Below, piece by piece: positions 1 to 8,616 of a stretch of 32,434 bases of DNA. Source of the stretch: Actinoplanes sp. TFC3 (GTDB lineage Bacteria; Actinomycetota; Actinomycetes; Mycobacteriales; Micromonosporaceae); NCBI RefSeq assembly GCF_001553785.1, contig NZ_LOJP01000001.1:2415790-2448223 (forward strand), read 5' to 3'. The position numbers and the translations under genes are program-made. Position 1 is the first letter of the stretch. The number at the start of each line of letters is the position of its first letter. The notes beneath the pieces are model-generated. The model made no database searches, was not told the origin of the DNA, and was given only the letters and a program-made list of their open reading frames with translations.

Positions 1-2
1 CC

Positions 3-899
3 ACCACACCGCCCCCGGCCGGCGCCGGGCTCGCCCACGCCCCGTACGTCGACATGGGTGCCTGGCCGACGCCCAGCCTGCCCACTATGGTCAGCAGCGG
101 CAACCTCAAGAACGTGACGCTCGCCTTCATCACGGCCTCGGCGTGCAAGGCGATGTGGTTCAACGCCTACGACCCGCGGCAGGGCTGGGCCCGCGATCAG
201 ATCGACGCCGTGCGCGCAGCCGGCGGCGACGTGAAAATCTCGTTCGGCGGGGCCACCGGCATCGAGCTGGCGCAGGCGTGCTCCAGCGTGTCCGCGCTGC
301 AGGCCGAATATCAGGCGGTGGTCAGCGCGTACAACCTCAAGTACATCGACCTGGACATCGAGGGCAGCGCGACCGCCGACCCCACCTCGGTGACCCGCCG
401 CTCGCAGGCCCTCGCGGCGCTGCAGCGGGCCAACCCGTCGCTGCGGGTGTCGTTCACGCTGCCGGTGCTGCCCGAGGGGCTGACCGCCGACGGGCTCAAC
501 GTGGTCCGCTCGGCCCGCGACGCCGGCGTTAACGTGGACCTGGTCAACGTGATGGCGATGGACTACTACCGGGCCGGGGACTACGGCAATTTCGCGGTCG
601 ACGCCGCGAACTCCACGTTCAACCAGCTCAAATCGCTGTACCCGGGCCGCACCGACGCGCAGGTGTGGAAGATGGTCGGCGTCACCCCGATGCTCGGGCA
701 GAACGATGACGGCCACATCTACGACCAGGCCGACGCGCGTCAACTGGTCAGCTTCGCGCAGGGCAAGCACCTGGGCATGCTCAGCTTCTGGGAGCTGGGC
801 CGCGACAAGAACGCCTGCACCGGGGCGCTCTACATGTGCACCAACATCGCGCAGCAGCCGTACGAGTTCAGCCGCATCTTCGCGGCGTACACGGGCTGA
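3..899 (+). CDS. GH18 chitinase-like glycoside hydrolase, catalytic domain (5' end outside window)
   Basis: The reading frame is open from the first bases of the window through a Pro/Ala-rich stretch into a complete catalytic domain, so the gene starts upstream; ATG at 54 is internal. The domain shows the GH18 core motif as YIDLDIEG, with the catalytic acid Glu at codon 360-362, then VMAMDYY and a C-terminal SFWELGRDK strand. The first Asp of the usual DGxDxDxE is replaced by Lys, as in the GH18 group related to Pyrococcus furiosus ChiA. Family knowledge: such enzymes hydrolyse chitin outside the cell, usually carrying a signal peptide and a carbohydrate-binding module joined by a Pro/Thr linker. 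The Pro/Ala residues at the window edge fit such a linker, but neither the signal peptide nor the binding module is visible. It converges on the PKS-linked hydrolase gene, is separated from it by a hairpin, and probably lies outside the polyketide cluster. Confidence 0.85.
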   Translation, partial: TTPPPAGAGLAHAPYVDMGAWPTPSLPTMVSSGNLKNVTLAFITASACKAMWFNAYDPRQGWARDQIDAVRAAGGDVKISFGGATGIELAQACSSVSALQAEYQAVVSAYNLKYIDLDIEGSATADPTSVTRRSQALAALQRANPSLRVSFTLPVLPEGLTADGLNVVRSARDAGVNVDLVNVMAMDYYRAGDYGNFAVDAANSTFNQLKSLYPGRTDAQVWKMVGVTPMLGQNDDGHIYDQADARQLVSFAQGKHLGMLSFWELGRDKNACTGALYMCTNIAQQPYEFSRIFAAYTG

Positions 900-912
900 G
901 CAGATGACGCGA

Positions 913-944
913 GGAAGCCGGGACCGGTGACGCTCCCGGCCTCC
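913..944. terminator. Convergent hairpin terminator between chitinase and hydrolase genes
   Basis: An 11-position inverted repeat, GGAAGCCGGGA at 913-923 and TCCCGGCCTCC at 934-944, pairs with a single mismatch around a 10-nt loop. It sits in the 53-bp gap between two convergent stop codons (chitinase ends at 899, hydrolase at 953) and can serve both strands. No U-tract follows, which is common for actinomycete terminators. Confidence 0.6.
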
Positions 945-952
945 CGCGCTGA

Positions 953-1852
953 TCAGGCGGGAGCCTGCGCCGGGTGTTCCAGGGCGGTCAGGAAGTCCAG
1001 ATCGTCCAGGGGCTGATCGGTGAAGAACCGGCGTACCGTCTCCGCCCACTCGGCGCCGCGCTGCAGAAACGACAGGTGACAGGTGTCGCGCAGCAGCGTG
1101 AACGTGGCGTCGTCGATCTGGCTGGCCAGTTCCCGGGCCAGGTGCGGGCTGGAGATGTCGTCGTGCTCACCGGTCAGGCACAACGTCGGCACCCCGGAGA
1201 TGCGCCCGGGCAGGTACGCCGGGTGGTCGATCGCCCGCTGCGACATCACCTCGTAGCGGACCATGTCCGGCTCGGTGGACGAGGCGAGCCGGCCGCGCAG
1301 GGCCCGGTTGATGACCTGGCGGTGCACGATGGTGGGCTCAGGGTCGCCGCAGGAGAACAATTCGAGGGCGAGCTGGCCGAACTTCTCGCCTTCCCGGGCG
1401 GCCAGCGCCCGCTCGATTTCGCCGAAGCGGCGGCGCTTGGCCGGCTCCCATTCGGCGGCGCCGGCCAGCACGAGCCGGGCAATCCGGTCGGGGTGCAGCT
1501 GGGCCGTGCGGTGGGCGGGGGAGAAGCCCAGGCTCACGCCGAGCAAGTTGACCCGGGGCAGCTGCCATTCGTCGAGCAGGTACAGCAACGCGTCGGCGTC
1601 GAAGCCGTAGCCGTGTTCGCGGGGCACCGGGGTGGGCGAATACTGGCCGGGCGGGTCCACCGCGATGATGGTCGCGATGTCCTTCCAGTAGGCGTCGTAC
1701 CGGCTGTAGCTGTGCATGTTCTGGAACGCGGCGCAGAGCACGACGATCGGCTCGGTGACCGGGTTCTCGCACGGCACCACCCGGCAGGCGAAGTCGTACC
1801 CGCGGAAAGACAGTTGGTGGATTTCCTCGGCGTCGGAAAAGGTGTCGGTCAA
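953..1852 (-). CDS. Alpha/beta-fold hydrolase, discrete, downstream of a PKS gene
   Basis: 299 aa from the chosen TTG start. Residues place a nucleophile elbow GVSLG with Ser107, a likely acid at Asp231 or Asp232 in GEHDDISS, and His259 in DTCHLSF, giving a full Ser-Asp-His triad. The usual HG oxyanion motif is replaced by a segment around AAFQNMHSY. No signal peptide or membrane segment is seen, so it should be cytoplasmic. The frame stays open into the upstream PKS gene (ATG at 1930), but TTG 1852 has a strong GAGGAG site 9 nt ahead and lies 22 nt after the PKS stop, so it is preferred. The gene is probably cotranscribed with the monomodular PKS. Possible roles are release or editing of an acyl chain, lactone or ester hydrolysis, or another tailoring step. 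It is more like a general hydrolase than the type II thioesterase encoded at 9790-10524. The substrate is unknown. Confidence 0.8.
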   Translation of the reverse strand: MTDTFSDAEEIHQLSFRGYDFACRVVPCENPVTEPIVVLCAAFQNMHSYSRYDAYWKDIATIIAVDPPGQYSPTPVPREHGYGFDADALLYLLDEWQLPRVNLLGVSLGFSPAHRTAQLHPDRIARLVLAGAAEWEPAKRRRFGEIERALAAREGEKFGQLALELFSCGDPEPTIVHRQVINRALRGRLASSTEPDMVRYEVMSQRAIDHPAYLPGRISGVPTLCLTGEHDDISSPHLARELASQIDDATFTLLRDTCHLSFLQRGAEWAETVRRFFTDQPLDDLDFLTALEHPAQAPA

Positions 1853-1861
1853 GGCGATGAA

Positions 1862-1867
1862 CTCCTC
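1862..1867 (-). promoter_or_regulatory. Ribosome binding site that decides the TTG start of the hydrolase
   Basis: GAGGAG on the minus strand lies between the PKS stop (1875-1877) and TTG at 1852, with 9 nt of spacing. No ATG or GTG lies in frame between this site and codon 1. Longer in-frame starts (1930, 1906) fall inside the PKS gene and are less likely. Confidence 0.6.
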
Positions 1868-1874
1868 GCAGGGG

Positions 1875-4800
1875 TCAGGACAGGCCGAACTCGCGGCCGA
1901 TGGCATCGAACATTTCCTCGTCGGTGGCACCGTCCAGATCGGAATCGGAGGTGGTGGCCGCGTCGCTGTCCTGCAGCCGGGCGAGCAGCGCGTTGAGGCG
2001 CAGCATCGCGCGGGCGCGCAGCAGCGGATCGGCGGCGTCGAGACCGGCTTCGAGGGTGTCCAGCTGGCTGTCGAGCGAGCCGGCGGTGTCGCCGATCAGC
2101 GTCAGCAGATGCTGGGCGGCCTGCCGGGGTGTCGGATGGTCGAAAATCAGCGACACCGGGGCGCGGACCCCGGCGGCGGCCTGGATGCGCTGACGGAAGC
2201 TGACCGCGGCCAGCGAGTCGAAGCCGAGCTCGCGGAACGTGTCGGTGGCGGCGATCTCGGCGGCCGAGGTGTGCCCGAGTTGTTCGGCGGCCTGGGTCAG
2301 CACGATGGCGAGCAGGGCGTCGTACCGCTCATGTGCGGGCAGCGCGGCGATGGGGGAGCTCGCCGTCCCGTCCGGGCCCGGCGCTGAGGTTTCGGCGAGG
2401 GCGCGCACGGCGGGCAGGTCGTCAAGCAGGGGGCGCGGTCGCGCTGCGGTGTAACCGGGAACGAAGGCGGGCCAGTCCACGTCGGCGACCACCACGCACC
2501 CGTCGTTGCGGTGCACGGCAACGTCCAGGGCCCGGATCGCCAGTTCGGGGTTCATCGGGCGCAGGCCGCGGCGGCGTAGTTGCTCCGCACCGTCGGCGCC
2601 GGCCATTCCCGCGCCGGCCCACAGGCCCCAGGCCACCGAGGTTGCCGGGGCGCCACGGGATCGGCGGCGTTCGGCGAGGGCGTCCAGGAAGGCGTTGCCC
2701 GCGGCGTAGGCGCCACTCATCGCGCTGCCCCAAACGGCAGAAGCCGACGAGAAAAGCACGAAAGCATCCAGGGTACGGTCAAAGAAGTATTCGTCCAGCG
2801 CCCGCGCGCCGGTCACCTTGGCCGCGGTGGTGGACCGGAATTCCTGAGCTGACATGGCTGCCACGGCGGTGGTTTGCGGGACGCCGGCGCAGTGCACGAC
2901 GGAACGGATGATGCCGTGGTCGTTTTCGACGGCGGCGAGCATTGTTCGTACCGCGGTGGGGTCGGACAGATCGCACGCGACAAGCGTGACCGGCACGCCC
3001 AGGTCCTGGGGTTGCTCGGCCTGCGCGCCGCGACGGCTGACCAGCACGATGTGCTCGGCACCCGCGGTGGCCAGCCAGCGAGCGACATGCCCGCCCAGCG
3101 CGCCGGTGCCGCCGGTGATCAGCGCGGTCCCACCGGTCCGGAAGCCGGCACCGGTCGCAGGCGCGGCGTCGGGGATCAGGCGGCGCACGTGCACGCCGGT
3201 GGGCCGGATCGAGAACTGGTCCTCCGGGCCGTGCCCGGCCAGCACACCCGCGATCAGGGCGGGATTGGCGCCGGGGCTCAGGTCGATCAGGCCGCCCCAG
3301 CGATCGGGGTGTTCCAGGCCGATGACCTGGCCCAGGCCCCAGATCTGCGCCTGCTCGGGATCCTTGAGGCTGGTGACAAGCCACAGCGGCGCATCGAGAC
3401 CGGCCTGAACAAGGGTGAGGACGTCCTCAGGGGTGGGGGAGATGGCTACGACGGCGGCGAGGTCTCTGGCTGCGGTGTATTGCGGCAGGGCGGCATAGGA
3501 GATCGCCGTGCCATCGAGCCCTGCCGGGGCGGTGCCGTCGGCGGTGACCACCAGCCGCGTGCCCTCCGGTGCGGTGGAAGGGTTTGCGGCATTCCAGCGA
3601 CGCCAGCTCACGCGGTAACGCCAGGAGTCGATGACGCCGGCGGCGCGCTGGGTGCCGGGTTCGAGCCAGAACCGCTGACGCTGGAACGCGTACGTCGGAA
3701 GCTGCACCGCCCGCGCCGGACCGATGATCGCGCGCCAATCCACGCGCAGCCCGCTCACCCAGCCCTGAGCGGCGGACAACAGCAGCCGGCGCTGGTCGCC
3801 TTCCTCGCGGCGCAGTGTGCCGAGCACCGCCGCCGGGGTGCCGGCCGCGTCAACGGTGGCCTGCAACCCCATGGTCAGCACCGGATGCGGGCTCACCTCC
3901 AGGAAGTATCGGTGCCCTTCACCGGCGAGGGTGCCGATGACCTCGGCCAGCCGCACGGTGTGGCGCAGGTTGCGGAACCAGTAGCCGCCGTCCATCGCCG
4001 TGCCCTCGATGCGCTTGCCCTCCAGCGTGGAGTACAGCGGCACCGAGCCGGCGGTGGGCCGCACATCGCTGAGCGCGGCATCCAGTTGGGCGCGCAGCGG
4101 GTCCATGGCGGCGGAATGCGAGGCATAGTCGACGTCGATGCGCCGGGCCTTGCTCGTGCAGGCCGCGAGGAACGCGTCGAGCTCGGCCACCGGCCCGGCG
4201 ACGACCACCGAGGTCGGCCCGTTGACCGCGGCCACCGACAGCCCCGGCAGCCCGGCGAGCAGCCCGGCCACCTCGTCCTCGCCGGCCACGACCGACACCA
4301 TCCCGCCGGTGCCCGCCACCTGGCGCAGCAGCCCGGAGCGGACCGCCACCACCTTTGCCGCCTCTGCCAGCGACAGCACCCCGGACACGTACGCCGCAGC
4401 GATCTCGCCCTGGGAGTGCCCCACCACCGCCGCCGGTTCGACGCCCCACGAGCGCCAGACCGCCGCCAGCGACACCATCATCGCGAACAGCACCGGCTGC
4501 ACCACGTCGACGCGCTCGGCGAACGCCGGGTCCGCCCGCCCGCGCAGCACGTCCTCCAAACTGAACTCGTCCCACGACACCCAGGGCTGCAGAGCCTCGG
4601 CGCAGCGGGCGACCTCGGCGGCGAACACCTGCGAGGAGTCCAGCAGCTCGGCTCCCATACCCGGCCACTGTGAGCCCTGCCCGGGGAACACCATGACGAC
4701 CGGGCCGGGACCGACCTCGGCCGTGCTGCCCCACACCGCGTCGTCGCTGCTACCCGGCGCGGTTGCGGCGGCTACCGCGGACAGCCCCGCGGTGCCGGCT

Positions 4801-6350
4801 ACGACCACGGCGCGTTCGCTGAGCTGGGCCCGGCCCTGCAGCAGGGCAGCCGCGACACCGGCGGGATCAGCGTCCTGACTGTTCAACCGGTCCGCCTGGG
4901 CGCGCAGGGCGGCATAACCGCGGCCGGACACCAGCCACGGCAGCACCCGATCACCGCCAACGTGTTCGGATGACTCCGAGGCGGGGGCTTCCTCGAGGAT
5001 GACGTGGGCGTTGGTGCCGCTCATGCCGAACGAGGACACGGCCGCGCGGCGCGGGCCCTCGGCGGTCCATGGGCGCTGCTCGGTGAGCAGGCGCAGCGAA
5101 CCAGCCGACCAGTCCACCTCGGTCGTCGGCTCCTGCGCGTGCAAGGTGGCGGGCAGCACACCGTGGCGCATGGCCATCACCATCTTGATGCCCCCGCCGA
5201 TGCCCGACGCGGCCTGGGCGTGCCCGATGTTGGACTTCAGCGAGCCCAGCCACAGTGGGCGGGAGCCGGGGCGGGACTGCCCGTACGTGGCCAGCAGCGC
5301 CCGCGCCTCGATGGGATCGCCGAGCCGGGTGCCGGTGCCGTGCGCCTCGACCACGTCGATCTGGGCCGGGGTCAGCCCGGCGTCGGCGAGCGCGGCCCGG
5401 ATCACCCGCTCCTGCGCGGGTCCGCTCGGTGCGGTCAGCCCGTTGGAAGCGCCGTCCTGGTTGAGCGCCGAACCGCGGACCACGGCCAGAATCCGCCGGT
5501 TGTTGCGGACGGCGTCGCTGAGCCGCTCCAGCAGTACCACGCCGACGCCTTCGCCCATGCCGAACCCGTCGGCCTCGGCACCGAAGGCCCGGCAGCGCCC
5601 GTCGGCTGACAAGCCCCGCTGGCGGCTGAACTCGACAAGCGCGCCCGGCAACGGCAGCACCGCCGCGCCGGCCGCGAACGCCAGCTCACATTCGCCGCGG
5701 CGCAGTGCCTGCCCGGCCAGGTGCAGGCTGACCAGCGACGACGAACATGCGGTGTCCACACTGAGCGCCGGGCCCTGCAGCCCCAGCAGGTACGAGATAC
5801 GGCCCGAGGCGACGCTGGTGGCCGTACCGGTGACCAGGTAGCCCTCGACCTCGCCGGGATCGCTGGTGCTGCCGTAACCCTGCGCGGCAGCGCCGACGAA
5901 CACGCCGGTGCGGCTGCCCCGCAGGCTGTGCGGGTCCACACCGGCGTGCTCGGCGGCCTCCCACGTGGTCTCCAGCAACAGCCGCTGCTGTGGATCCATC
6001 GCCGTGGCCTCGCGGGGGGAGATGCCGAACAGGCCGGCGTCGAACTCCCCGGCTCCCTGCAGGAAACCGCCGGCGCGGGCGTACGTCGTCCCCGGCGTCG
6101 CCGGATCCGGGTGGTAGAGCCCGGCCAGGTCCCAGCCGCGGTCGCCGGGCAGCGCCCCGATGGCGTCGGTGCCGTCGCTGACCAGTTGCCACAGCTGCTC
6201 GGGGCTGGTGACGCCGCCGGGAAAACGGCAGCCGATGCCGATCACCGCGATCGGTTCGGACGTGACCTCGTGCAACCGGCGCTTGGTGGTGCGCAGATCG
6301 CTGGTGACCTTCTTGAGGTACGTCCGGAGCTTCTCTTCACTGTCGGTCAC
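1875..6350 (-). CDS. Type I PKS, one module: KS-AT(methylmalonyl)-KR-ACP
   Basis: 1491 aa from GTG. Residues 1-30 form a charged docking helix. KS is about 33-455 with Cys202 (TACSSS), His337 (HGTGT) and His377 (NIGH). AT is about 550-850 with Ser646 in GHSQGE and a YASH motif (742-745), the signature of methylmalonyl-CoA selection. KR is about 1073-1260 with TGGTGALG, Lys1178, Ser1202 region, Tyr1215 and Asn1219. It lacks the LDD motif and has Trp1207 eight residues before Tyr, which marks an A1-type KR (L-hydroxyl, unepimerised methyl). ACP is about 1340-1420 with Ser1379 in LGFDSL. Residues 1425-1491 are a C-terminal docking region ending in an acidic helix. There is no DH, ER or TE. The module adds a methylmalonyl unit and reduces it to a hydroxyl. 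It needs an upstream partner because it has an N-terminal docking helix. The GTG has no clear Shine-Dalgarno site. It is transcribed opposite to the other PKS genes. Confidence 0.93.
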   Translation of the reverse strand: MTDSEEKLRTYLKKVTSDLRTTKRRLHEVTSEPIAVIGIGCRFPGGVTSPEQLWQLVSDGTDAIGALPGDRGWDLAGLYHPDPATPGTTYARAGGFLQGAGEFDAGLFGISPREATAMDPQQRLLLETTWEAAEHAGVDPHSLRGSRTGVFVGAAAQGYGSTSDPGEVEGYLVTGTATSVASGRISYLLGLQGPALSVDTACSSSLVSLHLAGQALRRGECELAFAAGAAVLPLPGALVEFSRQRGLSADGRCRAFGAEADGFGMGEGVGVVLLERLSDAVRNNRRILAVVRGSALNQDGASNGLTAPSGPAQERVIRAALADAGLTPAQIDVVEAHGTGTRLGDPIEARALLATYGQSRPGSRPLWLGSLKSNIGHAQAASGIGGGIKMVMAMRHGVLPATLHAQEPTTEVDWSAGSLRLLTEQRPWTAEGPRRAAVSSFGMSGTNAHVILEEAPASESSEHVGGDRVLPWLVSGRGYAALRAQADRLNSQDADPAGVAAALLQGRAQLSERAVVVAGTAGLSAVAAATAPGSSDDAVWGSTAEVGPGPVVMVFPGQGSQWPGMGAELLDSSQVFAAEVARCAEALQPWVSWDEFSLEDVLRGRADPAFAERVDVVQPVLFAMMVSLAAVWRSWGVEPAAVVGHSQGEIAAAYVSGVLSLAEAAKVVAVRSGLLRQVAGTGGMVSVVAGEDEVAGLLAGLPGLSVAAVNGPTSVVVAGPVAELDAFLAACTSKARRIDVDYASHSAAMDPLRAQLDAALSDVRPTAGSVPLYSTLEGKRIEGTAMDGGYWFRNLRHTVRLAEVIGTLAGEGHRYFLEVSPHPVLTMGLQATVDAAGTPAAVLGTLRREEGDQRRLLLSAAQGWVSGLRVDWRAIIGPARAVQLPTYAFQRQRFWLEPGTQRAAGVIDSWRYRVSWRRWNAANPSTAPEGTRLVVTADGTAPAGLDGTAISYAALPQYTAARDLAAVVAISPTPEDVLTLVQAGLDAPLWLVTSLKDPEQAQIWGLGQVIGLEHPDRWGGLIDLSPGANPALIAGVLAGHGPEDQFSIRPTGVHVRRLIPDAAPATGAGFRTGGTALITGGTGALGGHVARWLATAGAEHIVLVSRRGAQAEQPQDLGVPVTLVACDLSDPTAVRTMLAAVENDHGIIRSVVHCAGVPQTTAVAAMSAQEFRSTTAAKVTGARALDEYFFDRTLDAFVLFSSASAVWGSAMSGAYAAGNAFLDALAERRRSRGAPATSVAWGLWAGAGMAGADGAEQLRRRGLRPMNPELAIRALDVAVHRNDGCVVVADVDWPAFVPGYTAARPRPLLDDLPAVRALAETSAPGPDGTASSPIAALPAHERYDALLAIVLTQAAEQLGHTSAAEIAATDTFRELGFDSLAAVSFRQRIQAAAGVRAPVSLIFDHPTPRQAAQHLLTLIGDTAGSLDSQLDTLEAGLDAADPLLRARAMLRLNALLARLQDSDAATTSDSDLDGATDEEMFDAIGREFGLS

Positions 6351-6393
6351 AGGTGCAGCGTGGCCGACCGGGCTGCCCGGACGCCTCCCCTGA

Positions 6394-6404
6394 TACCCCC
6401 TAAA
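6394..6404 (-). promoter_or_regulatory. G-rich motif TTTAGGGGGTA upstream of the minus-strand PKS
   Basis: Read on the minus strand, TTTAGGGGGTA lies 44-54 nt before the GTG of the PKS gene, in the 120-bp gap 6351-6470. A weaker relative, AAATAGGGA, lies about 31 nt further upstream. The same core, in the same orientation relative to its gene, occurs twice ahead of the PKS gene at 12901. The gap also contains an imperfect 12-bp dyad, CGGTGATCATCG at 6457-6468. No gene was found in the gap. The role as an operator or promoter element is inferred. Confidence 0.4.
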
Positions 6405-6470
6405 CCGGGCCGCTTTTGATTCCGGGGTCCCTATTTCCGGCCCTGCCCCTGGCCATCGGTGATCATCGGG

Positions 6471-6689
6471 TCAATGCTGGGCCGGTGCAGTGGATTCCTC
6501 GACCAGGCTGATGGCATTCGTCGGGCAGCGCAGAATCGCCTCCCCGACATCGGCCCGCTGACTTTCGGAAGGAAATGCGGTGAGCAGCACGGCCCTCCCG
6601 TCGTCGGCATCCTGGTCGAAAATCTCCGGAAAATACATGGCGCAGGTGCCCGATGACGAGCACGTCTCCCTGTCGATGATGACTCGCAT
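6471..6689 (-). CDS. 3Fe-4S ferredoxin, likely electron donor to the cluster P450s
   Basis: 72 aa from ATG. Cys10 and Cys16 (C-x5-C) together with Cys55-Pro56 form the three-cysteine pattern of actinomycete 3Fe-4S ferredoxins that pass electrons to P450s. The protein is small, acidic and without a membrane segment, so it is cytoplasmic. The frame opens at a TTG (6713), but ATG 6689 matches the family's N-terminus and is preferred. It lies 31 nt after the NAD(P)-binding protein gene on the same strand and about 0.7 kb from P450 no. 1, which is transcribed divergently. No ferredoxin reductase is encoded in the window, so reduction must rely on a reductase elsewhere in the genome. Which of the two P450s it serves is not shown by sequence. 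A TACAAT box lies 6 nt before the ATG and no clear ribosome binding site is present. Confidence 0.88.
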   Translation of the reverse strand: MRVIIDRETCSSSGTCAMYFPEIFDQDADDGRAVLLTAFPSESQRADVGEAILRCPTNAISLVEESTAPAQH

Positions 6690-6695
6690 CCGCCG

Positions 6696-6701
6696 ATTGT
6701 A
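6696..6701 (-). promoter_or_regulatory. -10-like box TACAAT just before the ferredoxin start
   Basis: On the minus strand TACAAT is followed by 6 nt (CGGCGG) and then the ATG. A TANNNT box at this distance would place transcription initiation at or next to the start codon, as in leaderless actinobacterial genes. No convincing -35 hexamer was found. The alternative is simple readthrough from the upstream gene, with CGGCGG acting as a poor ribosome binding site. Confidence 0.35.
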
Positions 6702-6720
6702 TAGACGAATCAAAATTGCA

Positions 6721-7326
6721 CTAGGGGGCGGTGACGGTCAGCACCCGACCGGTTTCGCCGGGGTCGGCCAGCACCGCCACGACCGCCGCGGCTACGTCGG
6801 CGCGACCGATCTCACCGGGCGGGGCGACGTCCGCGACGGCCGGCTGCAGCCGGAACAAACCGGTCGCCGCGGCGTCGGTCAGCCGCGGGGTGCGCACGAT
6901 CGTCCACTGCAGGTCCCGGCTCTGCAGATCCTCCTCGGCAGCCACCTTGGCCTGCACATACGCGTGTTCTTCAAGGTCCGGCCGCCCCGCCGCGCCGTGC
7001 CAGTTGCTCACCATCACGTGCCGCTTCACCCCGGCCTGCTGCCCGGCCGCGGTGAACAACCGGGCCGCCCCGGCGGCTTGCGCGTCGCCCGTTCCGGCCG
7101 CCAGCACCAGCGCCCCGGCGCCGGCGAAGCTGGCGGCCAGCGAGGCCACCAGCGCCCGCGGATCCAGGCTCGTGTCGGCCGGCACAACCTGTGCGCCCAG
7201 CGTTTGCAAAGCGGCAGCGTGTTCGGCCCGGCGAATGACACCGAATACCTCATCACCGCGCTGCAGGAAAGCGGTGGTCAATGCGTGACCGAGCGGAGCC
7301 GATGCTCCCAGAATCATGATTCGCAT
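6721..7326 (-). CDS. NAD(P)-binding Rossmann protein, atypical SDR / NmrA-like family
   Basis: 201 aa from ATG 7326. The N-terminus MRIMILGASAPLGHAL is a beta-alpha-beta dinucleotide fold. The usual GxxGxxG motif appears as GASAPLG, with Ser and Pro where a Thr-Gly pair is common. Later segments (KRHVMVSNW, a YVQAK segment, and WTIVRTPRLTD) match the single-domain atypical SDR group that includes biliverdin reductase B-like and NmrA-like proteins. A Tyr-x-x-x-Lys pair is present at YVQAK. The substrate is unknown; it could be a redox tailoring enzyme or a cofactor-sensing protein. It shares a 44-bp divergent region with P450 no. 1 and probably forms an operon with the ferredoxin downstream. 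The frame extends to 7386, but that start lies inside the P450 gene. ATG 7326 begins exactly at the fold and has a TATACT box 7 nt upstream. Confidence 0.72.
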   Translation of the reverse strand: MRIMILGASAPLGHALTTAFLQRGDEVFGVIRRAEHAAALQTLGAQVVPADTSLDPRALVASLAASFAGAGALVLAAGTGDAQAAGAARLFTAAGQQAGVKRHVMVSNWHGAAGRPDLEEHAYVQAKVAAEEDLQSRDLQWTIVRTPRLTDAAATGLFRLQPAVADVAPPGEIGRADVAAAVVAVLADPGETGRVLTVTAP

Positions 7327-7333
7327 GCCGCGA

Positions 7334-7339
7334 AGTATA
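7334..7339 (-). promoter_or_regulatory. -10-like box TATACT just before the NAD(P)-binding protein start
   Basis: On the minus strand TATACT is followed by 7 nt and then ATG 7326. There is no Shine-Dalgarno sequence between them, which fits a leaderless transcript. The box lies in the 44-bp divergent gap 7327-7370. The same gap must also supply the promoter and ribosome binding site (GAGAGGG, 7357-7363) of P450 no. 1, unless these extend into the neighbouring gene. Confidence 0.45.
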
Positions 7340-7370
7340 GGAACCCACGAGCCTTCGAGAGGGAATTGAC

Positions 7371-8573
7371 GTGTCCGATGTGACATCGCAGGCGCGGAAT
7401 CTGCCGACCAAGCGCAGCTGCCCGTTCGACCCGCCGGACGAATACAAAGAACTGCGCGAGAACGAGCCGATCAGCCGGGTGCAGTTCGCCGACGGCCAGG
7501 AGGGCTGGCTGTTCACCACGTTCGACGATGTGCGGGCCATGCTGCTCGACACCCGGTTCAGCTCCGACCGCAACAAGTCGGCGCGCACCCGGCACAAACA
7601 CGAGAAGCCGCGGCTACCCGCCGGGGCGATGGTCAGCATGGACCCGCCCGAGCACACCCGCTACCGGCGGATGCTGGCCGGGCAGTTCACCGCCCGCCGG
7701 GTCCGCGAGATGGAACCCAAGATCGCCGGGTTCGTGACCCAGCAGCTCGACGCGATGCAGCAGGCCGGGCCCGGCGTGGACCTGGTCGACACGTTCGCGC
7801 TGGCGATCCCGTCCATGGTGATCTGCGACCTGCTGGGCATCCCGTCGGCCGACCGGCACACGTTCCAGAACTGGGCGTCGATCGTGCTCAACTTCGACCT
7901 GCCCAAGGAACAGACCAGGGTGGCGCGCGTCGAGCTGTTCGAGTTCCTCGAGAACCTGGTCGCCGAGAAGACCAAAAACCCCACCGACGACTTGATGAGC
8001 GGGCTGATCCACGCTCCCGACGAGGACCGGCTGACCACCGAGGAGATTGTCGGCATCAGCGTGCTGCTGCTGATCGCCGGGCACGAGTCGACCTCGAACA
8101 TGCTCAGCCTGGGCACCTACGCGCTGCTCAAGCACCCCGAGGAGCTGGCCAAGCTCAAGGCCGACCCGAGCTTGATGAACAACGCGGTCGAGGAGCTGCT
8201 GCGCTACCTGTCCATCGTGCACTTCGAGTTCGTCCGCTCGGTCAGCGAGGAGTTCGAGTTCCTCGGGCACACGATGACCCCGGGCGAGACGGTGAAGGGC
8301 GCGCTGGTCTCGGCAAACCGCGACCCCGCGCGCTACCCCAACCCCGATGTGCTCGACCTGAGCCGCGCTGACGTGCACCACCTGGCGTTCGGCTACGGCA
8401 TTCACCAGTGCATCGGCCAGCAGTTGGCCCGCGTCGAGATGCGGGTGGCGTTCTCGCTGCTGTTCGAGCGGTTCCCGACGCTGCGCCCGGCCATCGACGA
8501 GCAGGACATCGAGTTCAAGGACGACTCGGTGGCCTACGGCGTCAAGCGACTGCCGGTCACCTGGGACCTCTGA
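7371..8573 (+). CDS. Cytochrome P450, CYP105-like (P450 no. 1)
   Basis: 400 aa from GTG, with a strong GAGAGGG site 7 nt upstream. All class landmarks are present: the I-helix AGHEST (236-241), ExxR at Glu275-Arg278, and the heme loop FGYGIHQCIG with Cys347. The N-terminal RSCPFDPP segment and SMDPPEHTRYRRML recall the CYP105 family, a bacterial soluble monooxygenase group; this subfamily call is by recognition and not by search. No membrane anchor is seen. The enzyme needs electrons from a ferredoxin, and the 3Fe-4S ferredoxin encoded divergently nearby is the obvious candidate. In this setting it most likely hydroxylates or epoxidises the polyketide after release. It is alone on its strand and ends at a strong hairpin shared with the convergent P450 no. 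2. Confidence 0.93.
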   Translation: MSDVTSQARNLPTKRSCPFDPPDEYKELRENEPISRVQFADGQEGWLFTTFDDVRAMLLDTRFSSDRNKSARTRHKHEKPRLPAGAMVSMDPPEHTRYRRMLAGQFTARRVREMEPKIAGFVTQQLDAMQQAGPGVDLVDTFALAIPSMVICDLLGIPSADRHTFQNWASIVLNFDLPKEQTRVARVELFEFLENLVAEKTKNPTDDLMSGLIHAPDEDRLTTEEIVGISVLLLIAGHESTSNMLSLGTYALLKHPEELAKLKADPSLMNNAVEELLRYLSIVHFEFVRSVSEEFEFLGHTMTPGETVKGALVSANRDPARYPNPDVLDLSRADVHHLAFGYGIHQCIGQQLARVEMRVAFSLLFERFPTLRPAIDEQDIEFKDDSVAYGVKRLPVTWDL

Positions 8574-8579
8574 CCCGTA

Positions 8580-8610
8580 CGCCCGCGCCGGTTGACCGCC
8601 GGCGCGGGCG
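8580..8610. terminator. Strong convergent hairpin terminator between the two P450 genes
   Basis: A perfect 12-bp inverted repeat, CGCCCGCGCCGG at 8580-8591 and its complement at 8599-8610, closes a 7-nt loop. It occupies most of the 43-bp gap between the convergent stop codons (8573 and 8617) and can stop transcription in both directions. Confidence 0.8.
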
Positions 8611-8616
8611 GCGGCT

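Noticed and set aside
6368..6380. CCGGGC-T-GCCCGG palindrome shortly before the minus-strand PKS start
   Set aside because: The loop is too short for a stable full-length hairpin, and GC palindromes of this size are frequent by chance here.
6439..6454. Small inverted repeat GGCC-CTGCCCCT-GGCC after the ferredoxin gene
   Set aside because: Only 4 bp of stem; too weak to call a terminator in such GC-rich DNA.
6690..6713. TTG start 8 codons upstream of the ferredoxin ATG
   Set aside because: No ribosome binding site, and the added residues do not fit the ferredoxin family N-terminus, which begins at MRVIIDRE.
6719..6731. CACTAGGGGGCGG on the plus strand, similar to the G-rich operator motif
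   Set aside because: It is formed by the stop codon and last codons of the NAD(P)-binding protein gene and is not close upstream of any plus-strand gene.
7327..7386. 20-residue N-terminal extension of the NAD(P)-binding protein
   Set aside because: It would overlap the divergent P450 start and its ribosome binding site, and the Rossmann fold begins exactly at ATG 7326.
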